Part shown: piece after piece, positions 1 through 6,916 of the stretch
How the letters are laid out: each line of letters opens with the position of its first letter
Numbering within the stretch: the first letter of the stretch is position 1
DNA from: an uncultured Actinomycetes bacterium
GTDB lineage: Bacteria; Actinomycetota; Actinomycetes; Nanopelagicales; Nanopelagicaceae
Assembly: GCA_903901905.1 (NCBI GenBank)
Contig: CAIUSQ010000017.1
Span: 1 to 7,412, forward strand
Reading direction: 5' to 3'
DNA length: 7,412 bases
Position numbers and translations under genes: made by a program
The notes under the pieces: generated by a model
What the model was told of the DNA's origin: nothing
What the model saw: only the letters and a program-made list of their open reading frames with translations
The model's database searches: none

Positions 1-24
1 CTCATGTACGCGGACCTTTGACAC
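1..24 (-). CDS. infB: Translation initiation factor IF-2, first eight codons only (partial)
   Basis: Only the N-terminus is in the window: a GTG start at 24-22 followed by codons for SKVRVHE, after which the gene leaves the left edge. The sequence M-S-K-V-R-V-H-E is the typical opening of actinobacterial IF-2, and infB is the expected gene directly after ylxR. IF-2 is the GTPase that brings initiator tRNA to the 30S subunit and promotes subunit joining; none of its GTPase domains are visible here. The GTG was preferred over the overlapping out-of-frame ATG at 26-24 because only the GTG frame gives the family N-terminus, and because an AGGAG sits four bases upstream of it. Identity therefore rests on eight residues plus position. 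Confidence 0.85.
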
Positions 25-27
25 ATT

Positions 28-33
28 TCTCCT
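28..33 (-). promoter_or_regulatory. Ribosome binding site of infB
   Basis: AGGAGA on the minus strand lies a few bases before the GTG at 24. It is one of only two clear Shine-Dalgarno sequences in the window and decides between the GTG (in the IF-2 frame) and the overlapping ATG, which would be only two bases from the AGGAG core. Confidence 0.7.
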
Positions 34-43
34 GTCTTGGCCC

Positions 44-59
44 GCATTTTCTCAAATGC
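44..59 (-). other. Small stem-loop with GNRA-type loop upstream of infB
   Basis: On the minus strand GCATTT-GAGA-AAATGC forms a perfect six-pair stem closed by a GAGA loop, which fits the GNRA tetraloop pattern. It ends ten bases before the infB ribosome binding site, in the 117-base ylxR-infB gap (25-141). It has no U-tract behind it, so it is not a standard intrinsic terminator. The rest of the gap holds no open reading frame that I can support and no convincing promoter. A role in infB translation or mRNA stability is possible but inferred. Confidence 0.45.
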
Positions 60-141
60 AAGCCTTAGTTGAACGACCTCATAGTTCTAACGAGCTCATT
101 TGAGTTTCATATCTTTCATTTCCATTCTTGTTGTGTGATTA

Positions 142-432
142 CTACGGGTTGTTCTTAAGAAAATCCAGAAGTTTCGATACATCGACTGCTTTCTCTTGCT
201 TAAATGCAAAACGAAAAGCACCTCGATTTATCGCAACTTCTGCACAATTCTTATGGAGCCAAGCGCCCCTACCTGCTGCGCCTCTTTTAATTTCTGGAGT
301 TACTACCCCATCAATCAAAACCACTCGAATCATTGCTGAAGGATTCTCTCTCTTGCGGCAGCAAATACAGCTGCGTACAGGAGAGTGGGGATCCAACTGC
401 CTAATGGTATCCAACTCATGACTCCTTCTCAT
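142..432 (-). CDS. ylxR: YlxR family RNA-binding protein (DUF448)
   Basis: This is a 96-residue basic protein of the YlxR/DUF448 family. Family hallmarks are the P-V-R-S-C-x-C-C-R segment (residues 18-26, counterpart of the usual PxRTCxxCR) and G-R-G-A-W at 54-58 followed by C63, with the basic stretch near 70-78. YlxR proteins are small RNA-binding or nucleoid-associated regulators almost always placed between nusA and infB, as here; a link to RNase P activity has been reported in other bacteria. The ATG at 432 has only a poor ribosome binding site. An in-frame TTG at 414 lies seven bases after a strong AAGGAG, giving a 90-residue protein that keeps every family motif, so the shorter form may be the real one. 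It ends with TAG at 142-144. Confidence 0.9.
   Translation of the reverse strand: MRRSHELDTIRQLDPHSPVRSCICCRKRENPSAMIRVVLIDGVVTPEIKRGAAGRGAWLHKNCAEVAINRGAFRFAFKQEKAVDVSKLLDFLKNNP
422..427 (-). promoter_or_regulatory. Strong Shine-Dalgarno inside the 5' end of the ylxR frame
   Basis: AAGGAG on the minus strand is seven bases before an in-frame TTG codon (414-412) of ylxR. If the upstream ATG at 432 were the only start, this site would lie inside codons 2-4 and have no purpose. It argues that translation of ylxR starts at the TTG. An ATG at 419-417 is also close, but it is in another frame that does not encode a YlxR-like protein. Confidence 0.55.
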
Positions 433-508
433 AATGCGCTCGTAATTAGCGCTAATTCAGCGGCCGGCCTGGCGATCGTAAACCAATGGCCAATTCCAGA
501 ATCTGCCC
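433..508 (-). repeat. Palindrome-rich nusA-ylxR intergenic patch with two competing hairpins
   Basis: This 76-base gap contains a run of palindromes: AATTAGCGCTAATT (444-457, 14 bases, perfect), GGCCGGCC (462-469), CGATCG (473-478) and TGGCCA (487-492). On the transcript, GCGCU and AGCGC (452-448 and 440-436) can also pair as a five-pair GC stem with a seven-base loop ending three bases before the ATG at 432. This hairpin cannot coexist with folding of the 444-457 palindrome. The central part is visibly richer in G+C than the flanking genes. No U-tract follows, so it does not look like a standard terminator. Function is unknown; RNA processing or translational control is inference. Confidence 0.4.
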
Positions 509-1486
509 TTAGCCTTCTGTTGAATCGGTATCAGGATGTATATCGATGCGCCAACCTGTTAATCGCGCAGCCAATCTTGCATTTTGTCCGTCTTTGCCAA
601 TAGCTAATGAAAGTTGATAGTCCGGAACTATTACCTTGGCACTTCTTGTCGCCAGATCAGTGATTTGGACTTGAGAGACCTTGGCTGGGGCTAGTGCTGC
701 AGCTACGAACTCTGCTGGATCTTCTGACCATTCAACTATGTCAATTTTTTCACCGTGCAGTTCATCCATCACTGCCCTTGCACGAGATCCGAGTGGTCCA
801 ATTAAAGAACCTTTTGCACTCACTCCTGCGCGATGTGTTTTCACTGCAAGTTTTGTTCTATGTCCGGCCTCTCGTGCTACCGCCATGATTTCAACAATAC
901 GATCACCAATTTCTGGAACCTCAAATGCAAAAAGTTGTTTGACTAAAGCCGGATGTGAGCGAGAGAGCATAATCTCTGGCCCTTTCAATCCCTGTTTAAC
1001 TTCTACAACAAAACATTTAATGCGGTCTCCGTGATTATAAATCTCTCCAGGAACTTGTTCCTGTGGAGGAATACGACCTTCAACACGTCCTAGGTTTACG
1101 TTAATCATTTTTGGATCTCTACCTTGTTGGACAACACCAGAGATGACATCTCCTACATTAGCCGTGAACTCTCCAACAATTTCAGCATCATTTGTTTCAC
1201 GCATTTTTAACTTAATTATCTGACGCGCCGTTGAAGTTGCAACTCTTGAGAAACCATCAGGGCTATCGACTTCTTCTCCTACACGAGATCCATCTTCTGC
1301 GAAAATGGGAACTAAAATAGTTATCTCTCCAGTTTCACGATCTAAGTGGGCATGGGCATGGCGCTTAGCCGTCTCGCTTTGGTTATATGCACCTAATACA
1401 GCAACTTCAATTCCATAGATGAGGTTTTCTAAGTTGATATCTTTCTCAGTTGTTAGCGCAATAAGAGCGCTCATCTCCACATGCAT
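509..1486 (-). CDS. nusA: Transcription termination/antitermination factor NusA
   Basis: NusA binds RNA polymerase and nascent RNA and modulates pausing, termination and antitermination. The 325-residue protein shows an N-terminal polymerase-binding domain (about 1-105), an S1 domain (about 110-178, starting VGDVISGVV), a first KH domain (about 190-265, with LIGPLGSRARAVMDEL and GEKIDIVEW), and a second KH domain (about 275-318, with SLAIGKDGQNARLAARLTGW). It stops soon after KH2 with no acidic repeats, which is the normal short actinobacterial layout. The first KH loop reads KGSLIGPLGSR, close to the KGACIGPMGQR form known from mycobacterial NusA. The ATG at 1486 shares its A with the rimP stop (TAATG), so the two are probably translationally coupled; a second in-frame ATG four codons on is possible. 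The stop is TAA at 509-511. Confidence 0.97.
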   Translation of the reverse strand: MHVEMSALIALTTEKDINLENLIYGIEVAVLGAYNQSETAKRHAHAHLDRETGEITILVPIFAEDGSRVGEEVDSPDGFSRVATSTARQIIKLKMRETNDAEIVGEFTANVGDVISGVVQQGRDPKMINVNLGRVEGRIPPQEQVPGEIYNHGDRIKCFVVEVKQGLKGPEIMLSRSHPALVKQLFAFEVPEIGDRIVEIMAVAREAGHRTKLAVKTHRAGVSAKGSLIGPLGSRARAVMDELHGEKIDIVEWSEDPAEFVAAALAPAKVSQVQITDLATRSAKVIVPDYQLSLAIGKDGQNARLAARLTGWRIDIHPDTDSTEG

Positions 1487-1956
1487 TAGATCTCATCCTT
1501 GCGATTAAACTCGATTTCAACATTTGCTTTTTTTATCTCAGCAAAATTCACTTCATGAGTTTTCATTCGTCCCTTAATATTTTCGATCAAGATCGCCCGA
1601 ACTTCATCAAATTCCGTTAAGCGACCGGAAACCTCTGAACCGTCAGCGAGTGAAACTTTTATGATTCTGGTTAAATTCTTTGTCCAGTGTCTGGGCAATG
1701 TGAGCGCTCTTTCAATACCTGGAGAGCTAACTTCTAGAGTAAAGCCTTCATCAAATAATGGTGACCCATCCAAAAGTGCAGAAATTTCTCGGCTGATCTC
1801 GGTGATCTCATCCAGGTTCATAGGTGCAATGCTGTCAATCATGCAAGTAACGATGCGATGATTGCCGGGGTTGCTGGTAAATACATCTTCTAGAAAGAAT
1901 CCTGCATTTTCTACAGTAGGTCGAATTAAGTCGGCTATTGAGTCTTTTAGTGCCAT
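1486..1956 (-). CDS. rimP: Ribosome maturation factor RimP
   Basis: RimP helps 30S subunit assembly, chiefly around uS12. The 156-residue length is normal. The N-terminal alpha/beta domain runs to about residue 88 and contains the family signature T-L-E-V-S-S-P-G-I-E-R (73-83); the usual RPL after it reads RAL. The C-terminal Sm-like barrel domain covers about 90-152 (V-S-L-A-D-G-S-E-V-S-G-R-L-T at 101-114). The ATG at 1956 follows only a weak purine stretch (GAAAGAAGAA), with no good Shine-Dalgarno. It is the first gene of the rimP-nusA-ylxR-infB cluster, is separated from the upstream permease by 47 bases, and overlaps nusA by one base. A possible promoter overlaps the end of the permease gene. 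Confidence 0.95.
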   Translation of the reverse strand: MALKDSIADLIRPTVENAGFFLEDVFTSNPGNHRIVTCMIDSIAPMNLDEITEISREISALLDGSPLFDEGFTLEVSSPGIERALTLPRHWTKNLTRIIKVSLADGSEVSGRLTEFDEVRAILIENIKGRMKTHEVNFAEIKKANVEIEFNRKDEI

Positions 1957-2002
1957 CGATTTCTTCTTTCTATTAAGTTGTAGAACAAGTGTAACGCGAA
2001 GA

Positions 2003-2032
2003 ATTAGAAGGTGGCAATTCCGACTCTGACAA
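2003..2032 (-). promoter_or_regulatory. Possible sigma-70-type promoter for rimP-nusA-ylxR-infB
   Basis: On the minus strand TTGTCA (2032-2027) and TCTAAT (2008-2003) are 18 bases apart; each differs from the sigma-70 consensus hexamer by one base. Transcription would start near 1996, giving a leader of about 40 bases before rimP. The -10 box overlaps the stop codon of the permease gene. Chance matches of this quality are not rare in AT-rich DNA, so this is a candidate only. Confidence 0.35.
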
Positions 2033-2777
2033 TTAAGACAACGGTAACAAGTAAGAAGACTTTACGAACTAAGGTTGAGCCTCCTCGTATAGCCAATCTA
2101 GAACCAATAATTGCCCCAGTGATATTGGCGCAGCCCATAATGATTCCGATCTGCCAAATAACGGCGCCATTGATTCCAAAAACAATTAATGCGCCAACAT
2201 TTGTTGCCACATTTACAACTTTTGCGATCGCAGATGCGGTTATGAATGCATATCCCAAAGTTGCAACAAGGATCAGCATTAAAAATGAACCAGTGCCAGG
2301 TCCAAAAATTCCATCGTAAAAACCAATCACAGCACCTGCGATCGCTCCTATTTGGATTCGTTGCTTGGGTATGTGGCGCAAATTTTCTAATTTTCCAAGA
2401 TCAGGCTTAAGCCACGTATAAATTGCAACGGCGATCAGCAAAACTAAAATCATTGGACGCATGCTGCTAGTTGGAATTCTGGATGCTAGAACTGCTCCAA
2501 CTGCAGATCCAAAGAAAGCCGGAATAGCCATAGCTAATAGAACTTTTGGATCAGGTTTTATCTGCTTTCGATAAAGGGCAGCAGCGGTGGTTGTACCAAA
2601 AACTGCTGATAACTTATTCGTTCCAAGTACTTCTGCTGCAGGAGAATTAGGCAATCCAATCAGGAGTGCAGGAAGTTGAACTATTCCCCCACCGCCGGCT
2701 ATCGAATCAACAAAGCCTGCAAGAAATGAGGCAGAAAGCAAAAATAATCCTGTTGCAAGTGTGAGTTCTGCGAACAC
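2004..2777 (-). CDS. TSUP family (TauE/SafE, YfcA-like) membrane permease
   Basis: A 257-residue hydrophobic protein with about seven or eight predicted membrane spans, of the sulfite exporter TauE/SafE (DUF81) family. Two half-repeats each carry a glycine-rich motif: G-F-V-D-S-I-A-G-G-G-G (21-31) with Q-L-P-A-L-L just after, and G-F-Y-D-G-I-F-G-P-G-T-G (152-163); L-G-T-N-K-L-S-A (51-58) is also typical, as in the YfcA branch. Known relatives move small sulfur or organic anions such as sulfite, sulfoacetate or thiosulfate; the substrate here cannot be told from sequence. The start is GTG at 2777, two bases after the proS stop (TAG), without a clear Shine-Dalgarno, so it is probably co-transcribed and coupled with proS. 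A TSUP gene is not the usual neighbour between proS and rimP. Confidence 0.9.
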   Translation of the reverse strand: MFAELTLATGLFLLSASFLAGFVDSIAGGGGIVQLPALLIGLPNSPAAEVLGTNKLSAVFGTTTAAALYRKQIKPDPKVLLAMAIPAFFGSAVGAVLASRIPTSSMRPMILVLLIAVAIYTWLKPDLGKLENLRHIPKQRIQIGAIAGAVIGFYDGIFGPGTGSFLMLILVATLGYAFITASAIAKVVNVATNVGALIVFGINGAVIWQIGIIMGCANITGAIIGSRLAIRGGSTLVRKVFLLVTVVLIVRVGIATF

Positions 2778-2779
2778 AG

Positions 2780-4504
2780 CTACTTAAGAAGCTCTGTGAT
2801 TGCAGAGACAGCTGATGAAAGAGGAACTTCCTTTTTGTCGCCGGTTTTACGAACTCTAATCTCAACATTTCCTTCAGCTAGCGCCTTGCCAACGACAACA
2901 ATGACAGGATTTCCAATCAGTTCGGCGTCTTTGAATTTAACGCCAGGAGATGCATCTCTTCGATCATCTACCATTGTTGTAATTGACTGTGCTTCTAGCT
3001 TTGTTGCCAATTCAATTGCTGTGTCAAACAAAAGATCATCCTTACCAGCGGCAACAATGTGTACTTTTGCTGGAGCCAGCTCTACAGGCCAATTAAGACC
3101 AATTTCATCATGTGTCTGTTCTGCAATAGCAGCTACTGCGCGTGAAACTCCAATTCCATAAGAGCCCATAGTGACAACTTGCGATTTTCCATTGCTATCC
3201 AAGACTGTCAAATCAAGTGCTTTGGAATACTTTCTTCCAAGTTGAAAGATATGCCCGATTTCAATTGCGCGATCAATTACTACAGCAGTTGAACACTCTG
3301 GACATGAATCTCCAGCACGAACTTCGGCAGCTTCAACGTATGAATCAGGAGTGAAATCTCTTCCGTTAACTACGTTGCGTGCATGGCGATCTTTCTTATT
3401 TGCACCTGTTACCCAAGCTGTTCCAGGCGCGATTCGTGGATCGGCATAAACAGTAATCCCTGATTTTTTTGCATCCTGAGGCCCAATGTATCCCTTTACC
3501 AAAGATGGGAACTTTGCAAAATCTGCATCTTCAAATACTCGAAGTTCATGAACTCCACTTAAGTTTTCTTGCAATCGTTTTACGTCAACTTCACGATCAC
3601 CGGGAACTAATACAGAAATCGCTTTTCCATCTGCCATCATCATGACATTTTTTAATGTATCTGCCCCTGTAAATCCGCCTCCAAATTTTTCATTAAGAAC
3701 GGCCACGAGTGAATCAATCGTTGGAGTATTAGGTGTATCTAACTCTTCAACGGCTGAAACCTTTGAAAAATCCTGTGCCGGAACTTTTGTCACCATAGCT
3801 TCAACATTTGCAGCAAACCCACATGAAGGGCAAAGCACGTATGTGTCTTCACCAGTTGGGCATGGAGCTAAAAACTCTTCTGATTTTGAACCACCCATTG
3901 CACCTGAAACCGCTTTGACGATGTTGTACTTCATGCCAAGTCGATCAAATGTCTTTACGTAGGCCTGTCGATGATTTTGGTAGGAAATCTCTAATCCTTC
4001 ATCATCTATGTCAAAGGAGTATGAATCTTTCATTACAAACTCTCGGCCCCGAATAATTCCACTACGCGGTCGTGCTTCATCACGAAATTTTGTCTGAATT
4101 TGATAAATACTTAAAGGTAAATCCTTGTAAGAGGAGTATTCGCTCTTAACCATAAGTGTGAACATCTCTTCATGAGTTGGGCCAAGTAAATAGTCGCCAC
4201 CCTTACGATCCTGCAGTCTAAAAAGTGCAGGCCCATACTCATCCCAACGGTTGGTAGTTTCATATGCATCACGAGGCAATAAAGATGGAAAGTGAACTTC
4301 CTGAAAGCCGGCTTTATCCATCTCTTCTCGGATAACACGCTCAATATTTCGAAGAGTAATTACACCCAAAGGCAGCCATGAATAAATACCAGCAGCAATT
4401 CGTCGAACGTAACCTGCGCGGATTAAAAGCTTGTGACTTGCAACTTCTGCATCGGCTGGGTCATCGCGAAGCGTACGCAAAAATAGCGTAGACATTTTCA
4501 ACAT
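2780..4504 (-). CDS. proS: Prolyl-tRNA synthetase, bacterial type with editing insertion
   Basis: Charges tRNA(Pro) with proline in the cytoplasm (EC 6.1.1.15). The 574-residue length fits the bacterial type. Class II motif 1 lies near 31-47 ([10 protein letters not shown]), motif 2 around 138-165 (F-R-D-E then R-G-R-E-F-V-M-K-D), and motif 3 at 447-460 (G-S-Y-G-I-G-V-S-R). Between motifs 2 and 3, roughly 235-395, is the YbaK-like insertion that clears Ala-tRNA(Pro), including T-L-K at 283-285. The C-terminal anticodon-binding domain starts near 475 and contains [13 protein letters not shown] (513-525). C225/C228 and C401/C404 flank the insertion as two CPxC pairs and could bind a metal (inference). 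ATG 4504 is nine bases after the ispG stop; an ATG at 4495 gives M-S-T-L-F-L-R, also plausible. No strong ribosome binding site is present. Confidence 0.97.
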   Translation of the reverse strand: MLKMSTLFLRTLRDDPADAEVASHKLLIRAGYVRRIAAGIYSWLPLGVITLRNIERVIREEMDKAGFQEVHFPSLLPRDAYETTNRWDEYGPALFRLQDRKGGDYLLGPTHEEMFTLMVKSEYSSYKDLPLSIYQIQTKFRDEARPRSGIIRGREFVMKDSYSFDIDDEGLEISYQNHRQAYVKTFDRLGMKYNIVKAVSGAMGGSKSEEFLAPCPTGEDTYVLCPSCGFAANVEAMVTKVPAQDFSKVSAVEELDTPNTPTIDSLVAVLNEKFGGGFTGADTLKNVMMMADGKAISVLVPGDREVDVKRLQENLSGVHELRVFEDADFAKFPSLVKGYIGPQDAKKSGITVYADPRIAPGTAWVTGANKKDRHARNVVNGRDFTPDSYVEAAEVRAGDSCPECSTAVVIDRAIEIGHIFQLGRKYSKALDLTVLDSNGKSQVVTMGSYGIGVSRAVAAIAEQTHDEIGLNWPVELAPAKVHIVAAGKDDLLFDTAIELATKLEAQSITTMVDDRRDASPGVKFKDAELIGNPVIVVVGKALAEGNVEIRVRKTGDKKEVPLSSAVSAITELLK

Positions 4505-4513
4505 GTGCGAACT

Positions 4514-5680
4514 CTATCGAATATCAACTGAAGGTTGCCCTGAAGCAACCCCTGCGGCTTCCATTTCTTCTGCTAATCGCATCGCTTCTTCGATAAGTAC
4601 CTCAACAATTTGCGCTTCAGGAACGGTTTTAATTACGACGCCTTTGACAAATATCTGGCCTTTTCCATTTCCTGATGCAACGCCTAGGTCTGCCTCTCTA
4701 GCTTCTCCAGGTCCATTAACTACACAACCCATAACAGCCACCCGTAATGGCACTGTCATTCCCTGTAATCCTGCCTGAACTTTTTCGGCCAATGAGTACA
4801 CATCAACTTGTGCGCGGCCACAAGAAGGACAAGAAACAATCTCAAGCTTGCGTTGGCGAAGATTTAAAGATTCAAGAATCGACATTCCAACTTTGATCTC
4901 TTCAACCGGTGGGGCGGAAAGTGAAACTCTGATTGTGTCGCCAATTCCCTCTGCCAATAAAATTGAAAATGCTGTTGCAGATTTAATTGTTCCTTGAAAT
5001 ATAGGTCCCGCCTCTGTTACACCTAAGTGCAATGGATAATCACACTGCGCGGCAAGTAATCGATAAGCACTAACCATAGTGACAGGATCGTGATGCTTGA
5101 CTGAAATCTTTATATCTGAAAAGCCATGCTCTTCAAACAATGATGCTTCCCAAAGGGCAGATTCCACAAGTGCCTCAGGTGTTGCTTTGCCATACTTTGC
5201 TAGTAAGCGTGGATCAAGTGAGCCAGCGTTAACGCCAATTCGAATTGGAATTCCAGCATCCCCCGCGGCCTTTGCAACCTCTTTAACTTTGTCATCAAAC
5301 TGTTTTATGTTGCCTGGATTCACACGAACTGCCGCGCAACCTGCATCGATAGCAGCAAATATGTACTTTGGCTGAAAATGGATATCTGCAATTACAGGTA
5401 TCTGAGACTTCTTTGCAATTTGAGCAAGCGCATCTGCATCATCCTGACTAGGCACAGCAACGCGAACTATCTGGCATCCCGACGCTGTTAGTTCGGCAAT
5501 CTGCTGCAAAGTAGCGTTTACATCTGAAGTCAAGGTTGTGCACATCGACTGAACAGAGACGGGAGACTCGCTACCGACACCAACAGATCCAACCTTTAGC
5601 TGCTTCGTCTTTCGTCGTGGATGCAGCGTTGCTGGTGGTGCACTTGGGATTCCGAGATCAACCATGTCTTTATTCTGCAC
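4514..5680 (-). CDS. ispG: 4-hydroxy-3-methylbut-2-en-1-yl diphosphate synthase (flavodoxin type)
   Basis: IspG (GcpE) is the 4Fe-4S enzyme that reductively converts methylerythritol cyclodiphosphate to HMBPP, the penultimate step of the MEP isoprenoid pathway. The 388-residue protein has the N-terminal TIM barrel (about 25-270, with V-S-V-Q-S-M at 41-46 and A-V-R-V-N-P-G-N at 117-124). The C-terminal cluster domain carries cluster ligands C284, C287 and C319, plus E326 in the NGPGEA motif. There is no middle insertion domain, so this is the short bacterial two-domain form. The frame opens at GTG 5680; an ATG at 5665 gives the start M-V-D-L-G, which resembles many actinobacterial homologues, so it may be the true start. 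Neither has a good ribosome binding site. It follows rseP by 23 bases and precedes proS by 9, consistent with one operon. Confidence 0.97.
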   Translation of the reverse strand: MQNKDMVDLGIPSAPPATLHPRRKTKQLKVGSVGVGSESPVSVQSMCTTLTSDVNATLQQIAELTASGCQIVRVAVPSQDDADALAQIAKKSQIPVIADIHFQPKYIFAAIDAGCAAVRVNPGNIKQFDDKVKEVAKAAGDAGIPIRIGVNAGSLDPRLLAKYGKATPEALVESALWEASLFEEHGFSDIKISVKHHDPVTMVSAYRLLAAQCDYPLHLGVTEAGPIFQGTIKSATAFSILLAEGIGDTIRVSLSAPPVEEIKVGMSILESLNLRQRKLEIVSCPSCGRAQVDVYSLAEKVQAGLQGMTVPLRVAVMGCVVNGPGEAREADLGVASGNGKGQIFVKGVVIKTVPEAQIVEVLIEEAMRLAEEMEAAGVASGQPSVDIR

Positions 5681-5703
5681 TAACTTTGGAAAATTTGCTC
5701 ACG

Positions 5704-6849
5704 TTATAGGTTGAGAACCACAGGATTGATGACATCTGCCACAAGTAGTAGCAAAGTCAAAGAGGCAAGAACGACAAAAACCACCATTGTTACCGGGGTT
5801 AATCCAGTGACATCTATCGCTGCTGGTCGAGGGCGTCCTCTCATTCGAGCGAATAACGCACGTATCTCATCAGTAATGGCAACAGCCATATGTCCACCAT
5901 CTAATGGAAGAATTGGAAGCAGGTTAAAGATTCCGATAAATATATTCAAACTTGCAATGATCAATAGGAATGTTGAAATGCGTTCTTGGACAGTTAGTTG
6001 ATCACTTCCAACTGCTTCGCCGGATACACGCGCAACACCGACAACTCCCACTAAACCATTTGCATCACGTTCTTCGCCTCGAACTGTCTGGCCCCATAGA
6101 GCAGGAATTTTGGATGGCAAGCTCATTAGAGACTTAACGCTCCCGGTAACAAAACTCTTTGTAACAGTTGCAGAGTTACTAATTGAGGAAAGTAATCCAA
6201 AACGCTTGACACCAACTTCATTGACGATTCCTAGAAGATATCTTTTTTCTCCATCAATTTCCGTTAAACGAGGCTCGGCTCGAACCGTTATTACTTGGCC
6301 ATTTCGATCAATCGTAAGAACGACCTCTTTGCCTCCAGAGTTTCGAATAACTTCAACATCTTTATACCAGGAAGTGACTTTGACTCCATTAATGGAAAGA
6401 ACTTCATCTCCTACTTCAACACCAGATGAGGCAGCAACTGAGCCCTCAACAACCTCACCGATAACTGGAAGAACTTGATTTGTACCAACGCCTGCAAAAA
6501 GTGTGAACAAAAGTATGAATCCCAGAACAAAATGGAGAAACGATCCGGCGCCCAGGACAATAAGTTTGCGACCAGAACTTGCCTTATAAAAAGCGCGGTC
6601 TTCTTCACCTGGCAACATCTGATCATTCGGTGCCATTCCTTCGATCTTGCAGTAGCCACCTGCAGGAATAACTTTAATTCCAAACTCAGTCTCACCGCGT
6701 TGAGTAGACCAGATTCTCTTTCCAAATCCAACAAAAAACTCTGAAATTCGCATACCGAAATGCTTTGCAGTTATGTAGTGACCAAACTCGTGAATCATGA
6801 CTGAAGCAAGAAGCGCAACTATAAAAGCGATAATTCCAAGAAATTGCAT
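5704..6849 (-). CDS. rseP: Site-2 intramembrane zinc metalloprotease (M50, RseP/Rip1 type)
   Basis: A 381-residue M50 protease that cuts membrane-embedded substrates. In actinobacteria the mycobacterial homologue Rip1 releases sigma factors by cleaving anti-sigma factors; the substrates here are unknown. The first membrane segment (about 4-26) contains the zinc and catalytic motif H20-E21-F-G-H24. A second hydrophobic segment is at about 97-120. One PDZ domain spans about 127-205 (G-V-E-V-G-D-E-V-L-S-I-N-G), against two in the E. coli protein. The third metal ligand is in N-L-L-P-I-L-P-L-D-G-G-H (309-320; D317), within or after a segment at 292-312, and a last span is at 353-372. All catalytic parts are intact. 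The ATG at 6849 has a weak AGG six bases upstream. It heads the rseP-ispG-proS run; the dxr gene normally found just before it is absent. Confidence 0.95.
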   Translation of the reverse strand: MQFLGIIAFIVALLASVMIHEFGHYITAKHFGMRISEFFVGFGKRIWSTQRGETEFGIKVIPAGGYCKIEGMAPNDQMLPGEEDRAFYKASSGRKLIVLGAGSFLHFVLGFILLFTLFAGVGTNQVLPVIGEVVEGSVAASSGVEVGDEVLSINGVKVTSWYKDVEVIRNSGGKEVVLTIDRNGQVITVRAEPRLTEIDGEKRYLLGIVNEVGVKRFGLLSSISNSATVTKSFVTGSVKSLMSLPSKIPALWGQTVRGEERDANGLVGVVGVARVSGEAVGSDQLTVQERISTFLLIIASLNIFIGIFNLLPILPLDGGHMAVAITDEIRALFARMRGRPRPAAIDVTGLTPVTMVVFVVLASLTLLLLVADVINPVVLNL

Positions 6850-6878
6850 TGTTAACCTAACGTGAGTAGTTGCCTAGG

Positions 6879-6900
6879 ATATTGGACCATACCCCTGACA
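6879..6900 (-). promoter_or_regulatory. Possible promoter upstream of rseP, resembling the PafBC (RecA-NDp) type
   Basis: In the 67-base gap before rseP the minus strand reads TGTCAGGG (6900-6893) then, after eight bases, CAATAT (6884-6879). This resembles the actinobacterial PafBC-dependent DNA-damage promoter, TGTCRGTG-N8-TAnnnT, with one mismatch in each element at the expected spacing. TATCCT three bases further (6881-6876) is an alternative -10 box. No good -35 for an ordinary sigma-70 promoter was seen. The gap contains no terminator-like hairpin after the ureohydrolase. Confidence 0.25.
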
Positions 6901-6916
6901 CCTTAATGAACTCAGT

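Noticed and set aside
44..59. Intrinsic terminator between ylxR and infB
   Set aside because: The stem is short, AT-rich and lacks a following U-tract on either strand; co-transcription with infB is far more likely.
225..300. Possible frameshift or damage in ylxR because the usual PxRTCxxCR motif is altered
   Set aside because: The frame is continuous and both family motifs remain with conservative changes, so the gene looks intact.
128..421. 97-codon plus-strand open frame opposite ylxR
   Set aside because: It is the antisense shadow of a well-supported YlxR gene, has no recognisable domain and no ribosome binding site.
2011..2319. Plus-strand frame of 102 codons opposite the TSUP gene
   Set aside because: Reads the complement of hydrophobic codons; no start signal and no known motif.
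3642..3962. Plus-strand frame of 106 codons opposite proS
   Set aside because: Antisense to the conserved ProRS insertion domain; low-information serine- and threonine-rich translation typical of shadow frames.
6411..6734. 107-codon minus-strand frame inside rseP
   Set aside because: It overlaps the N-terminal catalytic half of rseP in another frame, and its composition looks like an out-of-frame reading with no family motif.
6855..6899. Short leader-peptide-like minus-strand frame (GTG start, about 14 codons) before rseP
   Set aside because: A frame this short is expected by chance, has no distinct codon run for attenuation, and no terminator hairpin follows.
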